From assembly GCA_963739545.1 (NCBI GenBank), contig CAVUAT010000011.1:434001-498000 (forward strand): a DNA stretch of 64,000 bases. Direction: 5' to 3'. The position numbers and the translations under genes were made by a program. Source of the DNA: CAVUAT01 sp963739545. GTDB lineage: Bacteria > Actinomycetota > Thermoleophilia > Solirubrobacterales > 70-9. The notes under the pieces are model-generated. The model saw only the letters and a program-made list of their open reading frames with translations, had not been told where the DNA came from and ran no database searches. This document shows positions 51,390-59,209 of the stretch, in pieces; position 1 is the stretch's first letter, and every line of letters starts with the position of its first letter.

Positions 51390-52367
51390 CTAAGTAGCAG
51401 CAGGCGAGGGCTCGGGGCGGTCTCGTGCCCCCTGCTCGATCAGCACCGGGTCGCCGCGCTCGGGGAACGGGATCTCGACGACGTCGAAGTCGCGGATCGC
51501 GTGGGCATCGGGGAAGGCCTCGCGGGCTTCCTCGAGGACCTTGCCCACGTGGTAGCGCGATGAGATGTGGACGAGGCCGAGCAGCGCGACCTCGGCCTCG
51601 GCGGCGAGCTCGCCGGCCTGCCGCACGGTCGAATGGCCCGTCTCGGCCGCTCGGTCAGCGTCCTCGTCGGAGAAGGTGCCGTCGTGGACGAGCAGCTGGG
51701 CCTGGTGGGCCGCGAGCCGCGTCATCTCGCATGGGGCAGTGTCGCCGGTGATTACGACCTTGCGGCCGAGGCGGGGCTCGCCCAGGACCTGATCGGGGGT
51801 CACCTCTCCCCCCTCCACCGCCACTGATTCGCCGCGCTGCAGACGGCCGAAGTCGCGCACGTCGCTGACGCCGAGGCGGCGGGCCAGTTCGGCGTCGAAG
51901 CGGCCGGGCCGCTCGGGCTCGACAAGCGCGTAGCCGAGGGCCGGCATCCGGTGGTCGACCTCGAAGGGCCGCATCTCGAAGCCCTCGTCGGGGTGGTGGA
52001 GCGAATCGGAGCCGTGCAGCTCGACGAGCTCGATCTCGTAGCGGATCTTTCCGAAGACCCGGCGCAGCGCCTCGAACAGGCCGTGCAGGCCGGGCGGCCC
52101 CGCGATCCGGAGGGGCGCCGACCGATCGTGCAGGTCATAGGTCTTGAGCAGCCCAGGCAACCCGAGGTAGTGATCGGCGTGCAGATGGGTGATCAGGATC
52201 TCGTCCACGTGGACGAGCCCCGTCGAGCGCATCATCTGGCGCTGCGCTCCTTCCCCGCAGTCGACGAGCACCCGGTTGCCCCCTGCCCGGATCAGCACGC
52301 ACGCGGTGGCGCGCCGCGCCGTCGGCACGGAGCCCCCTGTTCCGTAGAAGACGACCGAAAGGTCCAT
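51390..52367 (-). CDS. rnz: ribonuclease Z (tRNA 3' endonuclease)
   Basis: A 325-residue MBL-fold endonuclease: VVFYGTGGSVPTARRATACV, DCGEGAQRQMM, zinc motif ITHLHADHYLGLPGLL (HxHxDH), VVITGDTAP and the C-terminal GLVHISSRYH. It trims tRNA 3' trailers before CCA addition. The neighbouring tRNA-Arg encodes no CCA, consistent with a need for RNase Z. A LexA-like box lies about 98 nt upstream. Confidence 0.95.
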   Translation of the reverse strand: MDLSVVFYGTGGSVPTARRATACVLIRAGGNRVLVDCGEGAQRQMMRSTGLVHVDEILITHLHADHYLGLPGLLKTYDLHDRSAPLRIAGPPGLHGLFEALRRVFGKIRYEIELVELHGSDSLHHPDEGFEMRPFEVDHRMPALGYALVEPERPGRFDAELARRLGVSDVRDFGRLQRGESVAVEGGEVTPDQVLGEPRLGRKVVITGDTAPCEMTRLAAHQAQLLVHDGTFSDEDADRAAETGHSTVRQAGELAAEAEVALLGLVHISSRYHVGKVLEEAREAFPDAHAIRDFDVVEIPFPERGDPVLIEQGARDRPEPSPAAT

Positions 52368-52464
52368 GGCCGCAGCGTAGGGCCGACCCGATCGGCTCGC
52401 GGTCAGCCCGGCCGGATCCCTTGAGTGCTGTCGTCACCGACCAAGCCGGACAACTCCCACGACA

Positions 52465-52476
52465 GAACATACGTTC
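52465..52476. promoter_or_regulatory. LexA-like palindrome between rnz and tRNA-Arg
   Basis: GAACATACGTTC, the same 12-mer as the recA box, lies in the 150-nt gap between rnz (minus) and tRNA-Arg (plus). Either divergent unit could be controlled. Its identity to the recA site is the main support. Confidence 0.5.
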
Positions 52477-52516
52477 GATTCTTCTCTACGGCTAGGGGCG
52501 ACTAAGCTGGCCGCGA

Positions 52517-52590
52517 GCGCCCGTAGCTCAGCTGGATAGAGCGCGCCCCTCCGGAGGGCGAGGCCGCAGGTTCGAATCCTGCCGGGCGTG
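52517..52590 (+). tRNA. tRNA-Arg, anticodon CCG
   Basis: A cloverleaf folds fully. The acceptor is GCGCCCG/CGGGCGT, the D arm GCTC...GAGC, and the anticodon stem CGCCC/GGGCG with loop CTCCGGA (anticodon CCG, reads CGG). The variable loop AGGCC and T arm GCAGG-TTCGAAT-CCTGC follow. The discriminator is G and the CCA tail is not encoded. Length 74 nt. Confidence 0.95.
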
Positions 52591-52606
52591 TTCCCTTCGT
52601 TAAGCC

Positions 52607-53585
52607 TCAGCCCGGCGCCGGCGCCCGCGCTTCGGGGTGCTCCCGGTACCACTCGAGCGTGCGCTCGATCCCATCGCGGAGCCCCACCTGCGGCTCCCAG
52701 CCCGTGACCTCGCGGATGCGCTTCGACTCCAGGTACTGGCGGTCGATCTCGCCCTCGGGGTTGCCCTCGCCGCGAAAGTCGGGCTCGACGTCGGAGCCCG
52801 CGACCTCGCAGATCAGCTCGACGACCTCGCGGATCGGAGTTCGGCTCGCCCCACCCCGCGTTAAGCGCCTCGCCGCGCCCCTTGCCGTTCGCGAGCGCCG
52901 CGGCGATCGCGGTGTAGGCGCGGGCGAAATCCTCGACGTAGAGGAAGTCGCGCTCGGGGCTGCCGTCCGAGCGGATCACCGGGCGGCGGCCGTCAAGCAC
53001 GGCGCTGACCGTCTCGGGTACGAGGCGGGAGAAGTTCTGGTCGCCGCCGCCGTAGAGGTTCGCGAAGCGGGTGACCGCGACCGGCAGCTGGAAGGTGTGC
53101 CAGTAGCTGCGCGCGATCAGGTCGGTCGCCGCCTTGGAGACGTCGTAGGGATAGATCGGCTGCAGCGACGCCCCCTCGGCATAGGGAAGCTGCTCGTGCG
53201 GCCCATAGGCCTTGTCGGAGGAGGCGACCACGACGCGCGCGACTTCGGCGAGCCGGCAGGCCTCGAGCAGCGTCCACGTCCCCTCGATGTTCGCCTCGAA
53301 CGTCGGCACCGGCGACGAGTTCGCCTTGCCGACGATCGGCTGGGCGGCAAGGTGGTAGACGGCGTCGACGTCGTGCTCGGCGAGCAGCTTCTCGACGAGC
53401 TCCGAGTCGCGCAGGTCGCCGGTCACATCGACCACGTCAGAGGCGATCCCATGGAGCTCGAGCCCCGACAGCCGCTCGGTCTCGCGATCCAGGGAGACGA
53501 CCTTCGACCCCTGCTCGACGAGCAGCTTCGCGAGCCAGGAACCGCCGAAGCCGCGCGCCCCCGTCACCAGCGCGGTCTCGCTCAA
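52607..53585 (-). CDS. rfbG: CDP-glucose 4,6-dehydratase-like SDR (RfbG), frameshifted near 52845
   Basis: Extended SDR: ALVTGARGFGGSWLAKLLVE (Rossmann G-x-x-G-x-x-G), VYHLAAQPIVGKA, KAYGPHEQLPYAEG, Tyr/Lys in YPYDVSKAATDL and VTRFANLYGGGDQNFSRLVP, all typical of RfbG. One inserted base near 52845 breaks the frame after NAGWGEPNS. The other frame continues IREVVELICEVAGSD to GWEPQVGLRDGIERTLEWY and a TGA at 52607. The TTG start (53585) is 1 nt after the rfbF stop. With rfbF it would make CDP-4-keto-6-deoxyglucose. Confidence 0.83.
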
Positions 53586-53586
53586 C

Positions 53587-54321
53587 TCAGCCCACCGGCT
53601 CCTCGGCCCACACGCGCCACGGCGGCTCGCCGGCGGACCAGAGGTCGTTCAGCAGAACCGCGTCCTTGTAGGTATCCATGCAGTCCCAAAAGCCCTCGTG
53701 GCGAAACGCGTTCAGCTGCCCGTCGCCGGCGAGGCGCTCGAGAGGCTCGCGCTCGAGCACGCTGTCGGTCTCGAGGTAGTCGAAGGCGCCGGGCTCGAAG
53801 CAGAAGAAGCCCCCGTTGATCCAGCTCTGCAGCCGCGGCTTCTCGTCGAAGCCCGAGACCCTGCCGTCATCGGAGAGCTGGACGACGCCGAACTGCAGCT
53901 GGGGACGCACGATCGTGACCGTGGCGAGCGCCTCGCTCTCGTCGTGGGCGGCAACCAGGAGAGCCAGATCGATGTCGGCGACGCCGTCGGCATAGGTCGC
54001 GCAGAAGGCCTCGCGACCGACGACGTCCTCGACCAGCTTGATCCGCCCGCCCGTCGGCGTGTCGAGCCCCGTGTCGACGCAGCTCACCTCGACGCCCTCG
54101 GGCCACACCCACGCCTTGGACCACGCCTCGATCTGCTCGCCCTTGGAGCCGGTGCACAGAACGAAGGAGCGGAAGCCCTGCGCCGCGTAGATCGAGATCA
54201 CGTGCCAGAGGATCGGCCGGCCGCCGATTTCGACCAGCGCCTTCGGAATCGACTCGGTCCGCTCGCGCAGTCGCGTGCCGCGGCCGCCGCAGAGGATCAC
54301 GACCTTTCCACGAGGCGGCAT
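53587..54321 (-). CDS. rfbF: glucose-1-phosphate cytidylyltransferase-like nucleotidyltransferase (RfbF)
   Basis: A 244-residue sugar nucleotidyltransferase: VVILCGGRGTRLRERTESIP (GGxGTRL), KALVEIGGRPILWHVISIYA, metal-binding AFCATYADGVADID, NGGFFCFEPGAFDYL and the RfbF-typical end FWDCMDTYKDAVLL. It forms CDP-glucose from CTP and glucose-1-phosphate; substrate identity rests on resemblance. It precedes rfbG directly and could supply deoxysugars for a surface polysaccharide. Confidence 0.85.
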   Translation of the reverse strand: MPPRGKVVILCGGRGTRLRERTESIPKALVEIGGRPILWHVISIYAAQGFRSFVLCTGSKGEQIEAWSKAWVWPEGVEVSCVDTGLDTPTGGRIKLVEDVVGREAFCATYADGVADIDLALLVAAHDESEALATVTIVRPQLQFGVVQLSDDGRVSGFDEKPRLQSWINGGFFCFEPGAFDYLETDSVLEREPLERLAGDGQLNAFRHEGFWDCMDTYKDAVLLNDLWSAGEPPWRVWAEEPVG

Positions 54322-54341
54322 GCGGGGAGCTATACCAGGGT

Positions 54342-54620
54342 TCAGGACCCGCCGGCGACGGCGGGAAGGATCGTCACTTCGTCGCCGTCGTTGACGGCGG
54401 TGTCGAGGCCCTCCTGGAAGCGGATGTCCTCGCCCGAGACGTAAACGTTGACGAAACGGCGCAGGTCGCCATCCTGGGTGATGCGCTCCTTGAGGCCGTC
54501 GTGCTGGTCGAAGACGGCGTCGAGCGCCTCGCCGACCGTTCCCCCCTCCACCGAGAGCTCGCCCTCGCCGCCGGTGGCGGCGCGGAGCTGGGACGGGATC
54601 TTGACGGTGATGGCGGCCAT
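54342..54620 (-). CDS. CysO-like ubiquitin-fold sulfur carrier protein with masked Gly-Gly (ends GGS)
   Basis: A 92-residue MoaD/ThiS-fold protein. RRFVNVYVSGEDIRFQEGLD and DGDEVTILPAVAGGS closely match mycobacterial CysO (VTILPAVAGG) as I remember it, but a Ser follows the Gly-Gly. In CysO-type systems the terminal Gly becomes a thiocarboxylate that donates sulfur to a PLP enzyme. The extra Ser would have to be removed first, as JAMM-type peptidases do elsewhere. It starts 21 nt after the thrC stop, so the two are co-transcribed under the SAM riboswitch. Confidence 0.88.
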   Translation of the reverse strand: MAAITVKIPSQLRAATGGEGELSVEGGTVGEALDAVFDQHDGLKERITQDGDLRRFVNVYVSGEDIRFQEGLDTAVNDGDEVTILPAVAGGS

Positions 54621-54641
54621 CGCGGCGGAATGCTACCGGCG

Positions 54642-55880
54642 TCAGGCCGTGGCGGCCTGAAGCTGGAACTCCTGCTCGAAGGCGTCGAGGTTCGGCTCGA
54701 TCTCGTGCATGCGGAACGAGTCGCGGGCGGCGTCGAGCGTCTTCAGGCCCTCACCGGTGATGTAGACGACGACGCGCTCGTCGTGCCCGATCTCGCCGCG
54801 CTCGGCGAGCTTCGCCAGCACCCCGACCGTGACGCCGCCGGCGGTCTCGGTGAAGATCCCCGTGGTCTCGGCCAGCAGGCGGATAGCGGCGCGGATCTCG
54901 TCGTCGGACACCGAGTCGATGCCGCCGCCCGTGCGCCGCGCGAGCTCCAGCGCATAGGGCCCGTCGGCGGGGTCGCCGATCGCGAGGCTCTTGGCGATCG
55001 TGTCCGGCTTCTGCGGCTTGCAGACGTCCAAGCCCTCCGAGTACGCGGTCGCGACCGGCGAGCAGCCGTCGGCCTGGGCGCCGTTGAAGGTGGGGAGCTC
55101 GCCGTCGACCAGGCCGAGCTCGATCCAGTCGGTCATGCCGCGGCCGAGACGGGTGAAGAGCGAGCCCGAGGCGATCGGGCTGACGATGCGGTCGGGCAGC
55201 TCCCAGCCGAGCTGCTCGATCGTCTCGAAGGCGAGCGTCTTGGAGCCCTCGGCGTAGTAGGGGCGCAGGTTGACGTTGACGAAGGCCCAGGGATGGGTCT
55301 GGGCGAGCTCCGTGCAGAGGCGGTTGACGTCGTCGTAGTTGCCCTGCACCCCGACGAGGTTGGTCCCGTAGATGCCGGTGGCGAGCAGCTTCTGCTCCTC
55401 GAGGTCGGCGGGCACGAAGACGTAGGACTCGAGCCCCGCGGCGGCGGCATGCGCGGCGACCGCGTTCGCGAGGTTGCCGGTCGACGCGCAGGCGACGGTC
55501 TCGAAACCGAGCTCCTTCGCCTTGGCCACGGCCACGGCGACCACGCGGTCCTTGAACGAATGCGTGGGGTTGGCGGCGTCGTTCTTGACCCACACCTCGC
55601 CAAGGCCGAGGCGCTCGGCGAGGCGGTCCGCCTTGACCAGCGGGGTCAGGCCGGGCTCGAGCGGGTCGCCGGGGCGGCTCTCGCGCTCGAAGGGAAGGAA
55701 GTCCGCGTAGCGCCAGATCCCGTGCGAGCCCGCCTGGATCTTCCGCTTGGCCTCATCGGCGTTGAAGCCGGTGTAGTCATAGGCGACCTCAAGCGGGCCG
55801 AAGCACTGCTCGCACACGTAACGGGCCTCGAGCGGGTAGGCCGTCCCGCACTCTTTGCATTTCAGTGAGTCGATAGCCAT
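54642..55880 (-). CDS. thrC: ThrC-family PLP enzyme (threonine synthase, or an O-phosphohomoserine-dependent sulfur-incorporating relative)
   Basis: A 412-residue fold-type II PLP enzyme. The N-terminal zinc ribbon is CKECGTAYPLEARYVCEQC (C-x2-C twice). The Schiff-base Lys is in NPTHSFKDRVVAVAVAKAKE (about residue 114), and phosphate-binding loop in CASTGNLANAVAAHAAAAGL. PIASGSLFTRLGRGM and FNGAQADGCSPVATAY follow. ThrC converts O-phosphohomoserine to threonine. Control by a SAM-I riboswitch and pairing with a CysO-like carrier make homocysteine formation an attractive alternative. ATG at 55880 is preceded by the riboswitch expression platform. Confidence 0.85.
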   Translation of the reverse strand: MAIDSLKCKECGTAYPLEARYVCEQCFGPLEVAYDYTGFNADEAKRKIQAGSHGIWRYADFLPFERESRPGDPLEPGLTPLVKADRLAERLGLGEVWVKNDAANPTHSFKDRVVAVAVAKAKELGFETVACASTGNLANAVAAHAAAAGLESYVFVPADLEEQKLLATGIYGTNLVGVQGNYDDVNRLCTELAQTHPWAFVNVNLRPYYAEGSKTLAFETIEQLGWELPDRIVSPIASGSLFTRLGRGMTDWIELGLVDGELPTFNGAQADGCSPVATAYSEGLDVCKPQKPDTIAKSLAIGDPADGPYALELARRTGGGIDSVSDDEIRAAIRLLAETTGIFTETAGGVTVGVLAKLAERGEIGHDERVVVYITGEGLKTLDAARDSFRMHEIEPNLDAFEQEFQLQAATA

Positions 55881-55897
55881 CTGAGAGTCCTGAACCG

Positions 55898-55930
55898 AAA
55901 AAACCTCCGCCTGCGATGTGGGCGGAGGTT
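55898..55930 (-). terminator. expression-platform terminator of the SAM riboswitch
   Basis: Minus strand: a 10-bp stem AACCTCCGCC / GGCGGAGGTT followed by a T run (55903-55898), 17 nt before the thrC ATG. Its loop contains CCCACATC (55922-55915), which can instead pair with GATGTGGG of the aptamer P1 3' strand to form the antiterminator. Confidence 0.88.
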
Positions 55931-55947
55931 CCGAGAGGAAACTCTTC

Positions 55948-56078
55948 CCACATCTCCCAGGCCTTGTGTCGCGTTTGCCTGCTGGATTTGGCACCTCTCC
56001 CGGATCTCGTTCAGCGAACGCAATCCGAATGGTTGCCGGGGTTTCGTCGGGCCAGTCCCTCCACCCCTCTGGATGTGG
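55948..56078 (-). ncRNA. SAM-I (S-box) riboswitch aptamer upstream of thrC-cysO
   Basis: The minus strand shows S-box landmarks in order: P1 5' strand CCACATC, AGAGGGGTGGAGGGACTGGC followed by CC, then CGGCAACC, a P3 hairpin (GCGTTCGCTGAACG region), and GGTGCCAAATCCAGCAGG. P1 closes with GATGTGG at 55954-55948. Downstream, the terminator and an alternative pairing (P1 3' strand with the terminator loop) give the usual OFF-switch geometry. It controls the ThrC-family gene and cysO-like gene. A covariance search against Rfam RF00162 should score strongly. Confidence 0.92.
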
Positions 56079-56096
56079 TGCAGCTATGTGCTCAGG

Positions 56097-56102
56097 AATA
56101 TA
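56097..56102 (-). promoter_or_regulatory. candidate -10 for the riboswitch transcript
   Basis: TATATT on the minus strand lies about 18 nt before the P1 5' strand. The expected -35 region is GC-rich and not convincing, so this rests on position and the -10 match. Confidence 0.35.
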
Positions 56103-56216
56103 ACAGCGGGCTACCCGTCCCGGGCACAGGCGGGTCGCCCCTTGCGCTCGCTTTGTGCCCATTTCGTAGAGTGCGTGCCGAGATGGAAGACCCGACGACA
56201 CTCCAGGAGCCGGCGG

Positions 56217-57221
56217 ATGCCGAACCTCCCTCGTCCCAGGCTGCGCCGCAGTGCCCGCGCGGGACGGCTCGTCGCGCCCACTCAGGCTGAGCCCAGCGCC
56301 CCGCGCGTAGAGGAGATCGCGGCCGAGGGCCTGCGCTGGATCAAGATCGACCGCCCCGGCGCGGTCGAGCAGGCATGGCTGGAGGAGAACTTCGACTTCC
56401 ACCCGCTGGACCTCGAGGACGTGCTCTCGCGCAACCAGCGCCCGAAGATCGACAAGTACGAGGACTACCTGTTCATCGTCCTCAACTTCCCCGTCTTCGA
56501 CCGCGCGCGCGGTCGGCTCGGGACGGGCGAGCTCGACGTGTTCGTCGGACCGGGCTTCCTGGTCACGATCCCCAACCAGCCGCTGCAGCCCGTGGAGTAC
56601 CTGTTCGAGCGCTGCCGGAGCAAGGAGGAGCTGCGCGACGAGCTCTTCACCCGAGGGTCGGGCTACCTCCTCTACCGCCTCGTCGACGACAGCTTCGACT
56701 ACTGCTTCCCGATGCTGCGGAAGATCGGCAACAAGCTCGACGCGCTCGAGGAGGAGATCTTCGAGGGCAACTCCGAGGCCATCGTGCGCGACATCTCGAA
56801 CGTCAAGCAGGAGATCATCAACTTCCGCAAGGTGATTCGCCCCCAGCGCCCGGTTCTGCGCGACCTCGAGAGGGTCAAGGACCGCTACCTCTCGCCCGAG
56901 ATCGACCTCGAGATCTATTTCGACGACATCGTCGACGCTCACGAGCGAATCTGGGACATGCTCGAGAACTACAAGGAGGTCGTCGAGGCGCTCGAGGACA
57001 CGAACGAGTCGGTGATCTCCCACCGCGTGAACGGCATCCTCAAGGTGCTCACCTCGATCAGCGTCATCGTCCTGCCGCTGACCCTGCTCGCGAGCCTCTG
57101 GGGCATGAACGTCGGCGTCCCCGGCGAGGGCAACCACACCGCGTTCTACGTCATCGTCGGAGCCATGATCGTGCTCACGTTCGGGATGATCATCTCGTTC
57201 CGCCGGCGCGGCTGGCTGTAG
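56217..57221 (+). CDS. corA: CorA-family magnesium/cobalt transporter
   Basis: A 334-residue 2-TM channel. The large N-terminal cytoplasmic domain (VEQAWLEENFDFHPLDLEDV, QRPKIDKYEDYLFIVLNFPV) is followed by long helices. TM1 is ISVIVLPLTLLASLWGMNVG, bearing the GMN selectivity motif, then a periplasmic loop with Gly-Glu-Gly-Asn and TM2 AFYVIVGAMIVLTFGMIIS. A basic FRRRGWL end follows. ATG at 56217 has CAGGAG 7 nt upstream. A short out-of-frame ORF from ATG 56183 may mean the true N-terminus is longer if a base is missing. Confidence 0.92.
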   Translation: MPNLPRPRLRRSARAGRLVAPTQAEPSAPRVEEIAAEGLRWIKIDRPGAVEQAWLEENFDFHPLDLEDVLSRNQRPKIDKYEDYLFIVLNFPVFDRARGRLGTGELDVFVGPGFLVTIPNQPLQPVEYLFERCRSKEELRDELFTRGSGYLLYRLVDDSFDYCFPMLRKIGNKLDALEEEIFEGNSEAIVRDISNVKQEIINFRKVIRPQRPVLRDLERVKDRYLSPEIDLEIYFDDIVDAHERIWDMLENYKEVVEALEDTNESVISHRVNGILKVLTSISVIVLPLTLLASLWGMNVGVPGEGNHTAFYVIVGAMIVLTFGMIISFRRRGWL

Positions 57222-57249
57222 GCGCTGCGGCCCGCCTAGGATCAGCCGT

Positions 57250-57750
57250 GTGGCCAATCACCGGATCTGGGCGCCGTGGCGCCTCAAGTACGTGAAGGAC
57301 GCGAGCAAGGACATCGAGGAGGAGTGCATCTTCTGCGCGTTCTCCGGCGAGGAACCCAAGAACGACGAGGCCAACCTGATCGTCCATCGCGGCGAGCGGT
57401 GCTTCGTGATCCTCAACAAGTTTCCCTATACGAACGGGCACCTGATGGTGGCCCCGTACGAGCACGTCGGCTCGCTGGCCGCAATCGACTCGGAGACGAC
57501 CACCGAGATGATGGACCTCGCCAAGCAGGCGATGACGATCCTCGAGGGCAACTACTCGCCCCACGGCTACAACGTCGGCTTCAACCAGGGCCGCGTGGCG
57601 GGCGCGGGCGTCGAGCACCACATCCACATGCACGTGGTCCCGCGCTGGGGCGGCGACACCAACTTCATGCCGGTCCTGGCCGACACCCGGGTGATGCCGG
57701 AGACCCTCGAGCAGAGCTACGAAGCGCTCGCCGGGAGCTTCGACGCGTAA
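57250..57750 (+). CDS. HIT-family hydrolase (diadenosine tetraphosphate phosphorylase-like)
   Basis: A 166-residue protein from GTG 57250. WAPWRLKYVKD at the N-terminus, Cys in EECIFCAF (zinc-type site), then FNQGRVAGAGVEHHIHMHVV containing the H-x-H-x-H triad (HIHMH). The WAPWR start typifies the actinobacterial Ap4A phosphorylase / HIT group that degrades dinucleoside polyphosphates. It is followed by manB at 15 nt. A distinct HIT protein lies at 61468-61911. Confidence 0.92.
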   Translation: MANHRIWAPWRLKYVKDASKDIEEECIFCAFSGEEPKNDEANLIVHRGERCFVILNKFPYTNGHLMVAPYEHVGSLAAIDSETTTEMMDLAKQAMTILEGNYSPHGYNVGFNQGRVAGAGVEHHIHMHVVPRWGGDTNFMPVLADTRVMPETLEQSYEALAGSFDA

Positions 57751-57765
57751 CCTGCGCCGCTGCCG

Positions 57766-59151
57766 ATGGCCATCACCTCCCCCAAGCCCGAGATCTTCAA
57801 GGCCTACGACATCCGTGGGATCTATGAAGAGGACATGGACGGCGACACCGCCTTCGTCCTCGGCCGCGCCTTCGCGCGCCTGCTCGGCCAGCTTCGGGGC
57901 AAGCCCACCGAGAACCTCGGCATCGGCCTCGGCCGCGACATGCGGCTCACCGCCCCCGAGATGGGCGGCCGCTTCGCCGAGGGCCTGATGGAGGAGGGCT
58001 GTCACGTGCTCGACGCCGGCGAGGTCGGGACCGAGGTCCTCTACTTCCTGGTCGGGTCCCACAACCTCGACGGCGGGGCGATGATCACCGCCTCCCACAA
58101 TCCCAAGGCCTACACGGGCGTGAAGCTGGTGCGCGAGGGCGCGCTGCCGCTCTCGGGCGACGCCGGGATAGGTGACCTGCGCGACATGATCGCGGCCGGG
58201 CTGCCCGAGAAGGGCCCGGGCGGCGGCACGATCGAGGTCGTCGACGTGCTCAAGGAGTTCCAGGAGGGCGCGCTGGCGATGATCCGCGGCGGCGAGAAGG
58301 TGAAGCCGATGAAGCTCGTCGTCGACGGCGGCAACGGAATGGCCGGCCCGATGGTCGGCCCGCTGCTGCGGCACCTGAAGATGAAGACGGTCGAGCTCTA
58401 CTTCAAGCCCGACGGCAACTTCCCCGACCACGAGCCGAACCCCCTGCTCGAGGAGAACCGCAAGCTGATCACCGAGGCGGTCGTCGCCGAGTCAGCCGAC
58501 CTCGGGATCGCGTGGGACGGCGACGCCGATCGCTGCTTCTTCATCGACAGCGAGGGGACGTTCGTCGATGGCGACTTCCTCACCGCGCTGCTCGCCGAGT
58601 CGCTGCTCGCCAAGAAGGGCGGCGGGCACATCCTCTACGACGTGCGCGCGAGCCGCGCCGTGCGGGACACCGTCGAGGCCGCCGGCGGCACCTCCGACAT
58701 GAACCGCGTCGGGCACGCCTTCTTCAAGACGAGGATGCGCGAGAAGGGCGCGATCTTCGGCGGCGAGGTCTCGGGCCACTACTACTTCAGGGACTTCTTC
58801 TGCGCGGACTCGGGGACGATCCCGGCGATGCTCGTGCTGGAGCTGCTCTCCGAGAAGGAGGCTTCGATGGTCGAGCTGATGGCCGACTTCCGCTCGAAGT
58901 ACTTCATCTCGGGCGAGATCAACACCGAGGTGGCGGACCCCGCGGCGAAGATGAGGGAGATCGAGGACGCCTACAGCGACGGCGAGATCAGCCATCTCGA
59001 CGGGATCTCGGTCGACTATGACGACTGGCACTTCAACGTGCGGCCGTCCAACACCGAGCCGCTGCTGCGCCTGAACCTGGAGTCGCTCGTCTCGCCGGAG
59101 GACATGGCAAAGAGGCGCGACGAGCTCCTGGCCTTGATCCGTTCAGGGTGA
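57766..59151 (+). CDS. manB: phosphomannomutase / phosphoglucomutase
   Basis: A 461-residue alpha-D-phosphohexomutase: KAYDIRGIYEEDMDGDTAF, active-site Ser in GGAMITASHNPKAYTG (TASHNP), metal loop GIAWDGDADRCFF, sugar-binding GGEVSGHYYF and phosphate-binding RPSNTEPLLRLN. It interconverts hexose 1- and 6-phosphates and could feed the nearby CDP-glucose pathway. ATG follows a HIT gene closely. Confidence 0.94.
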   Translation: MAITSPKPEIFKAYDIRGIYEEDMDGDTAFVLGRAFARLLGQLRGKPTENLGIGLGRDMRLTAPEMGGRFAEGLMEEGCHVLDAGEVGTEVLYFLVGSHNLDGGAMITASHNPKAYTGVKLVREGALPLSGDAGIGDLRDMIAAGLPEKGPGGGTIEVVDVLKEFQEGALAMIRGGEKVKPMKLVVDGGNGMAGPMVGPLLRHLKMKTVELYFKPDGNFPDHEPNPLLEENRKLITEAVVAESADLGIAWDGDADRCFFIDSEGTFVDGDFLTALLAESLLAKKGGGHILYDVRASRAVRDTVEAAGGTSDMNRVGHAFFKTRMREKGAIFGGEVSGHYYFRDFFCADSGTIPAMLVLELLSEKEASMVELMADFRSKYFISGEINTEVADPAAKMREIEDAYSDGEISHLDGISVDYDDWHFNVRPSNTEPLLRLNLESLVSPEDMAKRRDELLALIRSG

Positions 59152-59209
59152 CCACAACGCCGGCGCCTGCACCCGCCGCCCCCGGACGCGAAGCGGAGGA
59201 GGCGGCGGA

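Noticed and set aside
52434..52606. Protein tail with GRIRTCGLALRRGALYPAEL joined to the RfbG frame
   Set aside because: It is the antisense translation of tRNA-Arg, reached only because the rfbG frame is shifted upstream. The true rfbG stop is at 52607.
56183..56290. Short frame from ATG 56183 (MEDPTTLQEPADAEPPSSQA...) ahead of corA
   Set aside because: It ends after 35 codons and is out of frame with corA. It may be the true corA start if a base is missing, but the ATG at 56217 with CAGGAG suffices.
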